From contig CM055108.1 in the NCBI GenBank assembly GCA_029204225.1, positions 11,751,782 through 11,815,781 on the forward strand: a stretch of DNA of 64,000 nt. The letters run 5' to 3'. The position numbers and the translations under genes were made by a program. Below, one piece after another: positions 23,162-36,996 of this stretch. The notes below the pieces were generated by a model. The model worked only from the letters and a program-made list of their open reading frames with translations. It had not been told where the DNA came from and made no database searches. Origin of the DNA: Diphasiastrum complanatum (lineage: Eukaryota; Streptophyta; Lycopodiopsida; Lycopodiales; Lycopodiaceae). Each line of letters starts with the position of its first letter. The first letter of the stretch is position 1.

Positions 23162-23920
23162 TGATACAATTTTAGTTTAAAGGACATTAATGATTGTACT
23201 TAACAATCATAGAGAGCTATTGGTTGCTTAATCAATGTATCTATCAAGTTCTACACTTTAGATCTTGATCTAGATTCACTACACTTAGATTTAAGCAAGA
23301 TCAAAACTTCATAAACTAGTGAGAGCGCACTCACACGTGTGGAGTACTATCCACTGTATGGCTTGCAACTGAAACAACAAGTACTTTGGTTCTTGATAGC
23401 AATCATTCGATAAAATCACAATTCTATTGACTAGAAATCTCACAAAAGTGTAGAATGTCATCAATCTCATTAGCAAAATGATGATCTTTTATGGATCAAG
23501 TACATCCACAAGTTTGGTACAGTCCAGAAGGTCTTCACACGTGTGAAGAGTGCCACATCACTTAGATCTATCCATTTGATCCATCCTTGATCCTTATCCA
23601 AAGTTGACCTTCTAGAATATGGCTAAAATCCAAAGAGCTAGTCTCCTAGAATATAGGAATATTCTCTACAAAATAGGATCTAAGGAAAATGGTCAACTCT
23701 TATCTTTTAGAACTCTATACACACGTGTGAACATCCACTTGCCATGTGGGAGCATTTACTCATGCACATGCAAGGATAAGCTAATTTCTAGGTGACTAGT
23801 TAGCTTGACTAAAAACTAGTCATATCATGTTCACACTTAACTTGATTGATACAAAATCAAAATAGATATTTACAAGTATGAAAAGTACTTTCTTTCACAC
23901 ATGGGAACTCCACACGTGTG
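23162..23920 (-). repeat. Copia LTR (5' LTR of the minus-strand element), truncated
   Basis: In plus reading it begins TGATACAATTTTAG next to the primer site. It matches the left LTR up to the CACACGTGTG at 23911-23920, where the other LTR family begins. Its terminal part (about 100 bp, present in the left LTR at 17700-17796) is lost. It contains four intact CACGTG boxes (23334, 23538, 23722, 23913). Confidence 0.8.
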
Positions 23921-25064
23921 TGTTGGCTGATTCTGACGAATCCCCAAGATACTCGTACAAAGCAACTCAAGAGCACCTCTCACCTTAGATCGAGGAGGTC
24001 TTTGAGAAGACGAGACTAATGAAGACTGAGAGCTGAGTATGAGAGCCGAGAAATACTAGCTAGGAAAGACATGCAAGAACTGTGTAAGCCTCATGGTGAA
24101 TCCCGGAAGATGGAATGACCATGTGGGAACTAGTATTTCTAAGCACATGTAATAAATGCAAGTAGACCCCTCATAAAGAAAGTAGAGTGAGCCACCTTTT
24201 GATGGTGACCTCTAGTGGAGAGCAATATTCCACTTGTAATTTGTGAAATGTGGAAATTCTACTAGGATGCCACCTTAGGAGCTCTCTTGCTTATTTAAGA
24301 GACTCCTTCTTTGTGAAGAGGAGCTTTTTGCATTGTATCTACTCCATGCTTAATAAGAAGATTTTCCATGAGTTTGATGCTACACTAAGCTCCTTGATCA
24401 TAATGGTTTTCTTGAGTGATGCCCCTATGATCATGCCCTTCCATTCATATTGTGTGTGGTTGTGGATTTAGAGTGGATTAGTTTTCTTGCTTTCCTCGTT
24501 GTGGATTAGATTTCTTGTTTTCTTGTGGATTAATGTAGGAGCCAGCATTCAAGTAAACTAAATAGGCTGGATCTGTGGTGTGATTCTTGCATATCTCTGT
24601 ACAATCCAGTTCTTGATATTCTTGGGATGTCCAAGAATCAAAAGGCTAGTTGGTTTCTTGATTCTTGGACTTCTAACATGTTATAGATTAGTTTCTTGTT
24701 TCTTGTTTTGTCAATTTATGCAAGGTAGTTCAGTGTTAATGTAGTGTAGGCTCTGATTTCAGTCCGTTTTAAGTGTAGGTAGCTGTAGAATCTGTAGAAC
24801 ATTGTGAATGAGCGTTCTTGGCCTGCATCCATGTAGAATGTAAGTGCGTTCAAGAGTGATGTCTCTGAGTTGTCCTCTGACAGGCAGGACATAAAAAAAA
24901 TACTACAACAAAACTTTGTTCCTTCTACCTGGGTTGGCATCGTAAAATCAATCAAGAAACTATCTAATGATTGCCATGAAGCCTGATAACAGGCAGAAAT
25001 GATTCTGTAAGCAAGAAGCAGAAAAGTAAACAATAGGTCCTATGGAGCAGGGGATCTGTCAACA
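23921..25064 (+). repeat. LTR of a second family (full length, TGTTGG...AACA)
   Basis: It begins TGTTGGCTGATTCTGACGAA and ends GATCTGTCAACA. The copy at 47928-48742 shares both ends but lacks about 330 bp after the first 20-odd bases. No matching 5-bp target duplication is present (flanks GTGTG and TTTGA). It is either one LTR of an element whose other parts are rearranged or a solo LTR after recombination between copies. No pol of its own follows. Confidence 0.75.
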
Positions 25065-26269
25065 TTTGACCCATTTCTCACATAATGAAACGACATATGC
25101 TGCAAGACTATCTTTGATCGGACCCATGAACGCAATCTGAAATGTCTCTAGATCTGTTCATAGCTCAGAACGACCTGCACACACCATTCCCATGCCCTGC
25201 ATACATCCTTAGCTCCTTCTACATCATCCTCTACCCGTAGCTTACCCATCGTCTCCACCTCCCTCTGTCACCATCTCAGCCGAGCACCCTGTCTCACGTC
25301 TCAACCGAACACCCTCTCTTCCATCTCAATCGAGCACCCTGTCTCACGTCTCAACCGAATACCCTCTCTTCTATCTCACCCGAGCCTCTCTCTCTTACCA
25401 TCTTGACCGACGCAACGCAGGTGCATCAAAAAAAAAAAATTATCTCAACCAGAGCTCACGCTCACATTTCAACCGGAGTGCTCAGTTAAATCTCAACCGA
25501 CACAGTGCATCCCATCTCAACCGAAGCCTTCCTTTGAAATCTCAACCGAAGCACTTCTTTGGAATCTCGACTGGAGCCTTCCTTTGAAATCTTGACCGAA
25601 GCACTTCTTTGAAATCTCGATCGAAGCGCTCATTGGAATCTCAGCCAAAGTGTTCGCTGGAATCTCAGTCGAAGTGTTCGCTGAAATCTTGACCGAAGCG
25701 TTCATTGGAATCTTAGCCAAAGTGTTCGCTATAATCTCATCCGAAGTGTCCGTTGAAGTCTCAGCCGAAGTGCCTGCTCAGATCTTGAAGCCGAAGTGCC
25801 GGTTCAGATCTTGACCAAAGCCAAAGTGCCCGTTCAGATCTCGACCGAAGCCGAAGTGATGTCGATTGGAGCTGAAGCGCCCACTCAAATCTCAACCGGA
25901 GCCGAAGGAGCGATCAAATATCGACCGGAGGGATTCAATCAGTTCTCAACAGAAGCAATCAGGCCAAAGCTCGACCGGAGCAAGTAACACCCATCTCGAT
26001 CGGACCATAACTTTTGATCAACACCTCTGATTGCCATTTCGACCGAACCACCATCTTCACAACACCTTCGAGACTGAAAAAAAAGAAGGCATGAATACCA
26101 ATTTTTTTTCAAAAAACAACACCCATACCAATAGAATGCTCTTTTCATACTGAGTTTTCCCTTGACTTCCTAAAAAAACCCAGAAAAAATCGAAAAACAC
26201 CAAAAACCCTAAAAAATCCAAAAACACCATAAACACATACCCAACACAAAAAAGACACAACAATACCCA
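25065..26269 (+). repeat. Degenerate tandem repeat in gypsy leader (about 25250-25990)
   Basis: Variations on 'atctcgaccgaagc' with spacers of about 13-20 bp recur more than 20 times, for example between 25500 and 25980. The unit is about 27-30 bp and poorly kept. It sits directly 5' to a gypsy gag ATG at 26270, where retrotransposon leaders often hold repeats. No coding potential is supported. Confidence 0.6.
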
Positions 26270-27591
26270 ATGGCCGACAATACAGATCCTGACATCCTAG
26301 AAAACTATCCATACGAGATCAGGTCCCCTATCAGACATCATAGATTCTACCGAATGTGGTCCCAACCCTACGAGCCATCCACAAATCCATTCGAAAGACA
26401 AGAACATGATAGAGCCAAGTCCTCGCAATCCAGAACCCATGTTCATGGTGTGGAAACATCCCATGCCAGAACCAACCTTAATGGAGTCTCTGCTACCCAC
26501 AATGCTCATCATGAGAGACGTACACCCAAACTAGATCTACCAAAGTTTGACGGTAGTTCGGACCCTCAAAGATTTTTGCAAATCTTTGAGAATGCATGTG
26601 ATGTATATGGCGACTCTTCTCGATGACCATGATCGATCGAACACGAGAATGGTTTTTTAACCTTGATCGTGAAGATAAACGTGACTGGTCACTCTTGAAG
26701 ATGCCTTTATCAAACACTTCAAGCCATTTTGCAAAATAGAAAGCCCTTTTGTCAAGCTAAGTAATATCAAAATGACAAAAGATGAACGAGTACGAGACTA
26801 TATTGAGCGTTTCAAACATCTCAAAAGTCAAGTACAAGAACAGCCCTCTGAACATATGCACATCATCTGGTTCTTAGTCGGCCTTCCAAGATGGATTAGA
26901 CGCGAGCTTAAATCCAGTGATGAATATGTGAGCCTAAAGATAGCTATGTCTGATGCCATCAAGGAAGAAGACGAAGGATCAGATATTGATGAATCTAGGG
27001 AAAGACAAGCACCACATGCTCCTGACCATGCGTCGAAACCGATCGAGGTCACCCGATCGAGGACATAAACTTTGGAAATCACAGCTGGCGTTGCTTAATA
27101 AGCAACACCAACTTCAAATGGAGAAACTCACCAATGAGTTTCAAACTACTCTGAAGTCTATCCAAAGCAGTATGTCTGGTCAGTCAAACCCTGCACAGTT
27201 ACTTTATAGACAAAAAACAATATGCTGCCCACACTGTTGGGCTACGCATCTTGTTGATGCTTGTCCTTCATATCGACCTATCCAAGCACATACAGTTCAA
27301 CAATATGAAGAACACCCATCACAATCTGGAAATGCCTTGTCTTATCATGAATATCCACCAGCAAGTCCAGAACCACTAGCCATACAATATGGCTACACCA
27401 TTGTACAAGGGCCACTGCACACCAGATGTTTCATCTGTGGTGAAACCAGCCACTTCGTGGGGGATTGTCCAGTTAAGACCCAGTACCATGCTGAGTGTCC
27501 CGAATGTATCCGAAAACATAGTTTCAAAGACTGTCCAAAACAACCAATTAAGATCCTACCTACCCGTCACGTCAGCTATGAATCACAATAG
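26270..27591 (+). pseudogene. Ty3/gypsy gag with three zinc knuckles
   Basis: The protein starts at the ATG at 26270. It has the Retrotrans_gag-like stretch LDLPKFDGSSDPQRFLQIFE, broken by a stop near 26624, and resumes as FKHLKSQVQEQPSEHMHIIW at 26772-27068. After another frame change come CPHCWATHLVDAC, CFICGETSHFVGDC and CPECIRKHSFKDC (27226-27530). The middle knuckle has the standard CX2CX4HX4C spacing; the outer two read CX2CX3HX4C. No protease or RT follows in this direction. Confidence 0.8.
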
Positions 27592-29169
27592 GATCTTCAT
27601 GACAACAACACAAGCACCATAGCAACCAACAGTTAAACCTGCTGCTCGATCGAGAAGTTTCTTGTAGACTTCTACATCACCATCCAATACACCAGCTCCA
27701 TAGTACAAAAAGACACTAATATGAAATGATTCCTTGTCGAAAGAAAGTAAAACCGATATTCCGTCATCTGCTACAATGTCCAACCAAGAGCAATCTCCAC
27801 AAGGAATTGACAGTTTTTCTCCCCTTCTACAACCTCAAATCTATTTGTCTTTCCACATGCAAATAAGATTTCCAATGTGCCAATACACAATATTTCTTGG
27901 ATTCGGAAATCCAGATAGAGATTCGGTTCTGAATCTCTTGTTCACAGAGGTCCTCAAGACATAGTACCTCAATGATACCTGCATCTCAAGCTATATCTTA
28001 CAATATCTGCTATCAATGATGGTAGATTTTAGTGTCACCAACCCTGTCTTGTTTTGACAAGGGCATGTCAGAGTAAGTCACATTACTCTAAAATATTGCA
28101 ACTATCAAGGTACATTATCAATGTTGATGAATGCAAGTTTTGTTCGACAAGTGCTATATAGTTCTCACTATCTATAATGTTTGTATATTTCCTTGTTTCT
28201 CTTCACCTATTTTGTGTGACTGATTTTTGCATGAGGAATAGCTACTACACAAGAGTCTTCTATAGAGCATCTTCAAAACACATTTTCATTCATCTATCCA
28301 TCTTTAGATTACCATGTACAACAGTTTCAAATTTTTGAAAACTATGAGAAATCCATGACAAGTTAGAGTTGATTCCTGCACCTCATTGCCATATTATTCT
28401 TTGAGTCAACTACAACAAGATCGAAACAAATTTAGTTAAAATTTGTTCAATCTTTAGTCCAGTCACATGTTCAACGAGTTTCAACTACGCGTTTCACACG
28501 CCGATCCAATCCTGAGCATGAACAATCACCAGCAACAACATCCCCACCAACAGATTTTTTTTTGGGGGGAGAGACTGGATTTGCTTGGATCCACTGGAGC
28601 AGTTACGCTGCCAGCAACAACACCAGCAAGATCGACAGCCAAGGTCACAAACCCAAAGTCGACAATGACAAGGCTAAGAAGACAGATGGGAAATTCAAAG
28701 CGACTCGATCAGAAGAAGTAGCCCAGTCATGACGAAGATCCTTCAGAAAGGAAAACACAAGCATTGGAAAATTAGTCTCCTTATTCAACCAACCTCTTGC
28801 CATACTTCTGCGTCCATTCTCATGTCTATTGTCCACACCGTCTATCGTTGTCACCACCACCCTCCCTTCCATCTATTTGTTTATCATCAGTTTACTGTTT
28901 TTTTGAGAAATTTCCAGTTTTTGATAGTCTTACCGAAGCAGCTGATATATCATTGCAAGTGTCTTGTGGAGATCAACTACCACCTATATTGGTTGTTCAG
29001 CCGAAAAAGACCTACAAAAGCAGGTGAAGCAGATAGAAGAAATAAAAAGAAAGATCCAGGAAGCTGAGGAGGAAAGGACAAAACTTAAGCAACAGATGAG
29101 TCAGATCGATCTAGATCAAAAGAAACTCTCTGGAGTGATGATAGTTGAATCCCCTCTTATGAAGCCCAA
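27592..29169 (+). other. No firm gene; short coiled-coil ORF near the end
   Basis: Most of the stretch has no convincing ORF. From about 29020 a frame reads KQIEEIKRKIQEAEEERTKL + KQQMSQIDLDQ, a strong coiled coil that might be a gag tail or a remnant of another gene. A Gln/Pro/Thr-rich frame lies at 28467-28721. Confidence 0.3.
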
Positions 29170-29290
29170 AGAGATCCAAAAGTAACTTTGGCAACTGGTT
29201 CCACTTTGGATGAATGCTGCAGAAAGGCCTTGAGTGGAAGGGCCTCCATGTAGTTGAGGATCTGAATGTCAAAAATGTATGGTCTATATT

Positions 29291-30434
29291 GAAGAAACAT
29301 TTTGTTTCCAATGCCAAAGCTTTGCTAGCTTTCAATTTTGAACCTTTGACAAAAGCCGACATGACACGACAAAACATGAAATCAGTCGTGCTCCTCAATA
29401 GCCAAGAAGATCAACCAAGTACCATGGGGTACAGATATCTGATCTGATATCATGGCATCAACAAGAGTATTCTAGATCGTGGCTAATTTGCCACTCTTGT
29501 AATTCATGATTAGTTGTAGATGTTTAATTGCTCTAATCTAGAAGTTACATGACACAACTATATACTTTCTGTTTGATGCATAATAAAGTAAGTCTAATGC
29601 TAGTAAGCAAGACAAGAAACATGAAGAAATTCAGAATACACGTCCGCTTGCGTGCGAGACAATTCTGCATAGGATCTATAGATCCACAAGTCCGCTAGTA
29701 AGTGAGACACAAATTCGTGAGAGAAATATTTTTCTCACGCCAACGCACTGCGTGGATCTGCATGCAGTGCTTGAAGAATAAAAAAAAATCAATAGATGAT
29801 TTTGTAGCTGTTGTGCACATTATTAAGCTAGATGATTGTATGATCTTGAATGTAAATTTGTTTGCGGCTATTTGTGTGTCTGATTCACTTGCTCATTTAA
29901 TTCCACACTTGAATGCTACAAAATTGTTAACGTAGACCAACAGTGTCTGACTATTCTTTGAAGGATTGTAGGAGTGATACAGCTGGCAGTGACCAACGAT
30001 CACATCTGAATTCCTGACGAACTGATCTTGTTTGCGAATCCTTTCGCTTTGTGCTTTGCTTTGCTTCACGATCACTTAGCTATAAGGGTAAATCAATTAC
30101 AGAGCTCACCCAAGTTTCATTTTGTTTCATCATGTTTCGTCTCGTCTCGTTACAGAGTGATTGATCTTGTCACGAACTCTTTCGCTTCATTTCGTTTCGT
30201 GTTGTTTCGTGATCTGTGCTTCTAGCATGAATCAATGTCAATGCAAGTTTCGCTTCATTTCGTTTTTGTTTAGAATTTGTCTCGTTTTGTTTGGTTGTGT
30301 TACTGAGCCTGCTTGATCCAACTTGAACAGAAATAATTCGAGTGTCATGAATCGTTCATGATTTAATTTCATCAGTTTGTCACCAGAGTCTTGGCTAGAA
30401 TTTTGCATTTTTTGAGTGCATTATATTAGTCATC
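29291..30434. mobile_element. Unclassified 1.14-kb insertion in direct repeat unit A
   Basis: The partner unit runs continuously from 34765 to 34770, so this block is extra. ATATT occurs on both sides (29286-29290 and 30435-30439), as a 5-bp target duplication would. The block has no TG...CA ends and no recognised protein. Its right part repeats 'ttcgcttcatttcgttt'-like phrases. Confidence 0.45.
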
Positions 30435-30780
30435 ATATTTGTTATCTTTTGTTCTTTTTAAGATAGATATAAAGGATGTCTTTATCTCATTCTTGTTTAC
30501 CTTTGATTGAGAAGTTTGGCGCATGAAAATAGGAGATCAACCATAGGTTATGCCTTTAATATTGGAAAGGGTTATTTCTCATTGGGTACTAAGAAATAGA
30601 AGATGTCTCTCTCAACTACATAAATTGAGTATATCCACCAAATGACAAAATTGACAAAAATGTAAAAAAAATTGCACTAGAAATGCGAAAAAAAAATAGC
30701 GGAAAAAGTTTGAAATAAAGAATAATAATCCACGGTGTGTTTCAAATAAATGCATCCACTGGACACATTAACCGGAGTCT

Positions 30781-30782
<2 letters not shown>

Positions 30783-30812
<30 letters not shown>
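30783..30812. repeat. (TA)n tract
   Basis: TA dinucleotides run for 30 bp. The partner tract at 35125-35190 is longer and interrupted by TGTA units. Confidence 0.95.
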
Positions 30813-30815
<3 letters not shown>

Positions 30816-31250
30816 TGGAGTCTGGACGGAGAGATGAGATACACATCCTATTTGTTATGATTATTATTATTCACATTTGATCGATCAATGGAGAGAGAGA
30901 ATTAGTAATCATGAGTGTCCAATTTTTTCATCTACTCTCCATAATCTTCACTCTCCTTTCCATCTCTCTAGCACCCATCTCTCTCTCATACTACTCACAT
31001 GGCGGAAATTAGCTGGAGAAGTAGCGCTCATGCATGAATATCAAGCTTAATCCATTAGTTGAGCCATATTCGATCAATCATATTCAGCCACTGGATTTTG
31101 CTTCTCGCAGGTCCTACCCTAATTACGTAGTCGGAGGAGAACTTCATCACCAGGTAGACTCATTGATCGATCTCTACAATATCATAAGAGTATGCCATAT
31201 TTTTGCAAATGAGGTTTCACCATTGCTTCCGATTTTTTCATCAGTCTACA

Positions 31251-31458
<208 letters not shown>

Positions 31459-31817
31459 TTGGTTAGGACTGAATAGTTTGGGGAAGGTAATCACCAAAAG
31501 TCTCTCCAGTGGAATTCATCTTCCAGAATGCACTCATAAGATTGATGTATAATTTATAGCTCTTTCGTTAGCGCTATGCTAGAGTAGGGTGGAAGGAAAG
31601 GCACTAATTATTTTCTTTTGACATGCATTTAGAAAAAGTCCTCGATCATCTCGCTCTCTCCCATCCTCATCATGCTCCATGTAGCACTCATGGGTAATTG
31701 AGAGTCCAGCACTCCAGCACATGAATGACACTTGGGCCTCTCAAAAAAATGAAAAGAGAATTATGTGTACAAACTCACCTGATGGAGATTTTGAACGAGA
31801 GAAATGGATGAATCTGG

Positions 31818-31842
31818 AAGAGAGAGAGAGAGAGAGAGAGCC
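31818..31842 (+). repeat. Short (GA)n tract
   Basis: About 12 GA units correspond to the 190-bp tract at 36053-36242 in unit B and the 200-bp tract at 8883-9083 in the left inverted arm. Confidence 0.95.
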
Positions 31843-32040
31843 AAACTTAAACTAGTGTTTTCCTTCAAACTTAAAGGCAAGGTGATTGATACATGGGCAG
31901 GCGTTTAGACATGATCAATCTTTGTTGAATCTGCCAACGATCTACAACTACGTAATGGATACCCGAGTGCATATTCCGCCCATTTGTGAACATATTAAAA
32001 AGAAAAATATGTTGTTGTTGCTCATCCGCGCTTCCATCGT

Positions 32041-34860
32041 GCCAGCCGTGGAACTTTAGCGATGTACCACAAAAAATTTAAAAAGTAGATTTGCTGTGAT
32101 AGAGTTAAGAAAATGTGTACCCCTATCGCTGATAAGTTCTAGAAGACAGCCAAAACGAACAATAACATGTTCATAGAAAAATTCTGTGGTAGAACAAGCG
32201 TCAGCATTGCGAACAGCTCTTGCTTCAACCCATTTAGTACAATAGTCTGTAGCTATTATGATATAGTGAGATTGGGTGTGTCTAGCAGCGAAACTAATGG
32301 GTCCAACATAATCAATTTTATATTTCTGAAAAGCTTGATCAGTTGTGACAGGATGTAAAGGCATGTAGTTGGTCTTTTGAAATCGTTTGGTTCTTTGACA
32401 AACATCACAGGCCTTAGTGTAGGTGTGAGTATCTTTAAAGAGGGTTGGCCACCAAAATCCTGCCAACAGGATTTTCTTAGCAGTCATTTCGGAAGAAAAG
32501 TGAGCTCCTCCAAACCTTCATGAGTGAGGGATATAATAGAGTGTACTTTGCCTTCAGTAAGACAATGTCGAATAATTCCATCTAACCCTTGCTTGTAAAG
32601 TTGGCCTGCAATTAACGTATAGGGTTTGGTTTTGAGGACCACCACACGTTGTTCAGGTTTAGAGATGGATCCATCTGCCTTGAAGTTAAATATTCTATGA
32701 TTTCCTTGGCCCAAATGGGTGTAGAGTCAACTTGAAATAAGATGGCATCGGGTAAATCATCGTTGACGCCTTGATCTGGGGTGGGTAGGTTAGAGATTCG
32801 AGATAGATGGTCTACTAAAAAATGTTGAACGTCCTTTCGAACCACGATCCTAAACTCATATTCGTGTAGTAATAGGATCCATTGAGTAATACGACTGATC
32901 GTGCAAGTCTTGTTAATGAGATATAGGAGTGCTTGATGATCAGTGAAGAAGGCAAAAACTTTTCCCAGTAGATATGATAAAACTTCTGAACCGCATATAC
33001 CATTGCCAAAGCTTCATGCTCAGTAGTGATATAGTTGACTTCAGCAGGTATCAATTGTCTACTAGGAAATCAGATTGGATAATCTTTTTTGAATTCTCCC
33101 GATTGGGTGAGCACTTCTCCAATGGCATACTTAGATGCATCAGTATGCACATGGAATTCCTTGGAATAATCAGGAGCCTAGAGGATAGGTGCATTGGTAA
33201 GGGCTTCTTTGAGTTGATTTCCATGCGACATGTAATTCATCAGTCCATTTGAGGACAACAGCTACTTTGTGGATTAAGCATGCTTTATTAGCAAGGTCAA
33301 AAATAAAGCAACGATAGTAGTTGGTGTGGCCAAGGAAAGAATACACTTCGCGGATGATATGTGGTTCCGGTAGATTTTGAATGATTAGGATCTTTTCGGG
33401 GTCAGTTGTGATGCCATTTTTTGAAATGATATGTCCTAACACATTACCGTGTGTTACCCAGATTTGGCATTTTTTAGGATTCAAGGAGATGTCGAGGTGT
33501 TGACATTGGATAAAAATTTCCTCAAGCATAGACAGGTGTCATGTTTCTTCTAAATGTGCACCTAAATCATCCAAGTAAACTTCTACGGTATAGCCCATCT
33601 GTTGAGAAAAGACAGCTTGCAGAACACGTTGGAAAGTGCTAGGAGCATTACAGAGACCAAAAGGCATGACTTTCCAACATAAGGTTTCCCATTTTGTGGC
33701 AAAAGATATTTTACGTTGATCTTCTTCAGCAATTTGGATCATATTGAATCCGCTAAAGCCATCTAAAAAGGAATAGGCCTCATCTCCTGCTAGATTTTCT
33801 AAGATGGATTCTCCGAAAGGTAATGGAAAATGATCACGTTCTGTGACGACATTAAGTTTCTTAAAATTGACACAGATCCGGAGTTTTCCATTTTTCTTAG
33901 GAACGATGACAATTGGGGAGACCCACTTCTATGTTCGATTTCGTAGATGATTTATAGTTTTTCTTTGACTTTGGCCTTGTAGATCAGATTACATCTGTAG
34001 GGACGGCTAGCAGTTGGTCTCACACTCCGGTTTAAGGGAAATATGATGCACAACTCCCTGGGGTGAGACTCCTTTCATGTATTTATAAGACCACGCGAAG
34101 ACATGTCGATATTTGCGCACAAGCTTTCAAGCATTCTTCGTTGTTCCCGATTGAGATGAGCCCCGATGTGGACGATGTGTTCGTTACTTTCATGTGTCTC
34201 ACTCAAGGAGAGAGTGATGGTTCGGGCAGGGCCTTCATAGGGTGAATTATCGTTTGGCTCACGTTGAGCTTGGGGTAATTGGATTCTTACATACTCAATC
34301 GTATAGCCCTTAAAATATGCAGGCACATCATGGGCTGCGGATTCGATGGGGTCCTTTCCTTTCAAGTGTCTGGATGGTGATTTGAGAGGTTCGGGGATTG
34401 GTGTCGGATGCGATCTCATGAACTTCCCTAGGAGTGGTAAGGTCTCCAGGTGGTTGAATTTGAAGGGGTTTCTTCATCCTTTCTTTCATGGTATGGCCAC
34501 GAGTTGTGGCTTCGCTGGACATGAGGTGTGCGGATGAGAAAGTGGTGGCACATCATGGAGGATTTCATCATCGATTTGAAAATTTGTTTCCCCCTCACAG
34601 AGGTCTCATGGATAGTTTGGTCGTTTGACTCGGTATAGCTTGGTATCATGTTTTTCAACGGTAACTTCGGCAACTAGTTCCACTTTGGATGACTGTTGCG
34701 GAAAGGCCTTGAGTGGAAGCGCCTCCATGTAGTTGAGGATCTGAATGTCAGAAATGTATGGTCTATTTTTATCTTTTGTTCTTTTCAAGATAGATATTAA
34801 GAATGACTTTATCTCATTCTTGTCTAGCTTTGATTGAGAAGTTTGGCACATGAAAATAGG
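32041..34860 (-). pseudogene. Ty3/gypsy pol remnant: RT, RNase H, integrase (minus strand)
   Basis: In order on the minus strand: a protease/upstream region (34075-34860, many frames); the RT start with a PKKNGKLRICVNFKKLN-like stretch near 33870; RT core with KVMPFGLCNAPSTFQRVLQA and the YLDD box (33539-33742); the SLNPKKCQIWVTHG and SFLGHTNYYR region (33170-33529); RNase H (32815-33054); the integrase zinc finger with CDVCQRTK and core with YKIDYVGPIS and ELISDRGTHF (32056-32487). It is truncated inside the integrase core at about 32041. Stops and shifts between blocks show it is inactive. It fills the gap between the two direct repeat units. Confidence 0.9.
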
Positions 34861-35124
34861 AGATCAACCATAGGTTATGCCTTTAATATTGGAAATGGTT
34901 ATTTCTCATTGGGTACTAAGAAATAGAAGATGTCTCTCTCAACTACATGAATTGAGTATATCCACCAAATGACAAAATCGACAAAAATGTAAAAATGATT
35001 GCACTAGAAATGGGGGAAAAAAAAATAGCAAAAAAAATTTGAAATAAAGAATAATAATCCACGATGTGTATTTCAAATAAATGCGTCCACCGGGCACATT
35101 AACCAGCTTCATCATGCTTGGACT

Positions 35125-35159
<35 letters not shown>

Positions 35160-35190
35160 ATATATATATGTGTATGTATATATGGATTGG
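35125..35190. repeat. (TA)n/(TGTA)n tract
   Basis: TA units with TGTA interruptions; partner of the tract at 30783-30812. Confidence 0.9.
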
Positions 35191-35613
35191 AGTCTGGATG
35201 GAGAGATGAGATACACATCCTATCTGTTATGATTATTATTATTCACATTTGATCGATCAATGGAGAGAGAGAGTTAGTAATCATGAGTGTCCAATTTTTT
35301 CATCTACTCTCCTTAATCTTCACTCTCCTTTCCATCTCTCTAGCACCCATCTCTCTCTCGTACTACTCGCATGGCGGAAATTAGCTAGAGAAGCAGCGCT
35401 CATGCATGAATATCAAGCTCAATCCATTAGTTGAGCCATATTCGATCAACCAAATTCTACCACTGGATTTTGCTTCTCACAGATCCTACCTTAATTACGT
35501 AGCCGGAGGAGAACAACATCACCAGGTAGACTCATTGATCAATCTCTACAATATCATAAGAGTATCTCATATTTTTGCAAATGAGGTTTCACCATGGCTT
35601 CCGATTTTCTCAT

Positions 35614-35616
<3 letters not shown>

Positions 35617-35680
<64 letters not shown>
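35617..35680 (+). repeat. (TC)n microsatellite, about 32 units
   Basis: A shorter version of the tract at 31253-31454. Confidence 0.97.
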
Positions 35681-35683
<3 letters not shown>

Positions 35684-36051
35684 CTTCCTTGGTTAGGACC
35701 GAATAGTTTGGGGAAGGTAATCACCAGAAGCCATTCTAGTGGACTCCATCTTCCAGAATGCACTCATAAGATTGAACATGTGTATAATTTGTAGCTCTTT
35801 CGTTAGCGCTATGCTAGGGTAGGGTGGAAGGAAAGGCACTAATTATTTTCTTTTGACAAGCATTTAGAAAAAAGTCCTCGATCATCTCGCTCTCTCCCAT
35901 CGTCATCATGCTCCATGTAGCACTCATGGGTCATTGACAGTCCGGCACTCCAGCACATGAATGACACTTGGGCCTCTCAAAAAAATGAAAAGAGGATTAT
36001 GTGTACAAACTCACCTGATGGAGATTTCGAACGAGAGAAATGGATGAATCC

Positions 36052-36996
<945 letters not shown>

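Noticed and set aside
23921-25064. A complete LTR retrotransposon made of the LTRs at 23921 and 47928
   Set aside because: They are 24 kb apart with unrelated sequence between them, and the second has its own target duplication as a solo LTR.
34063-34537. Plus-strand ORFs near 34.1-34.5 kb
   Set aside because: They lie opposite the gypsy coding strand and have no domain.
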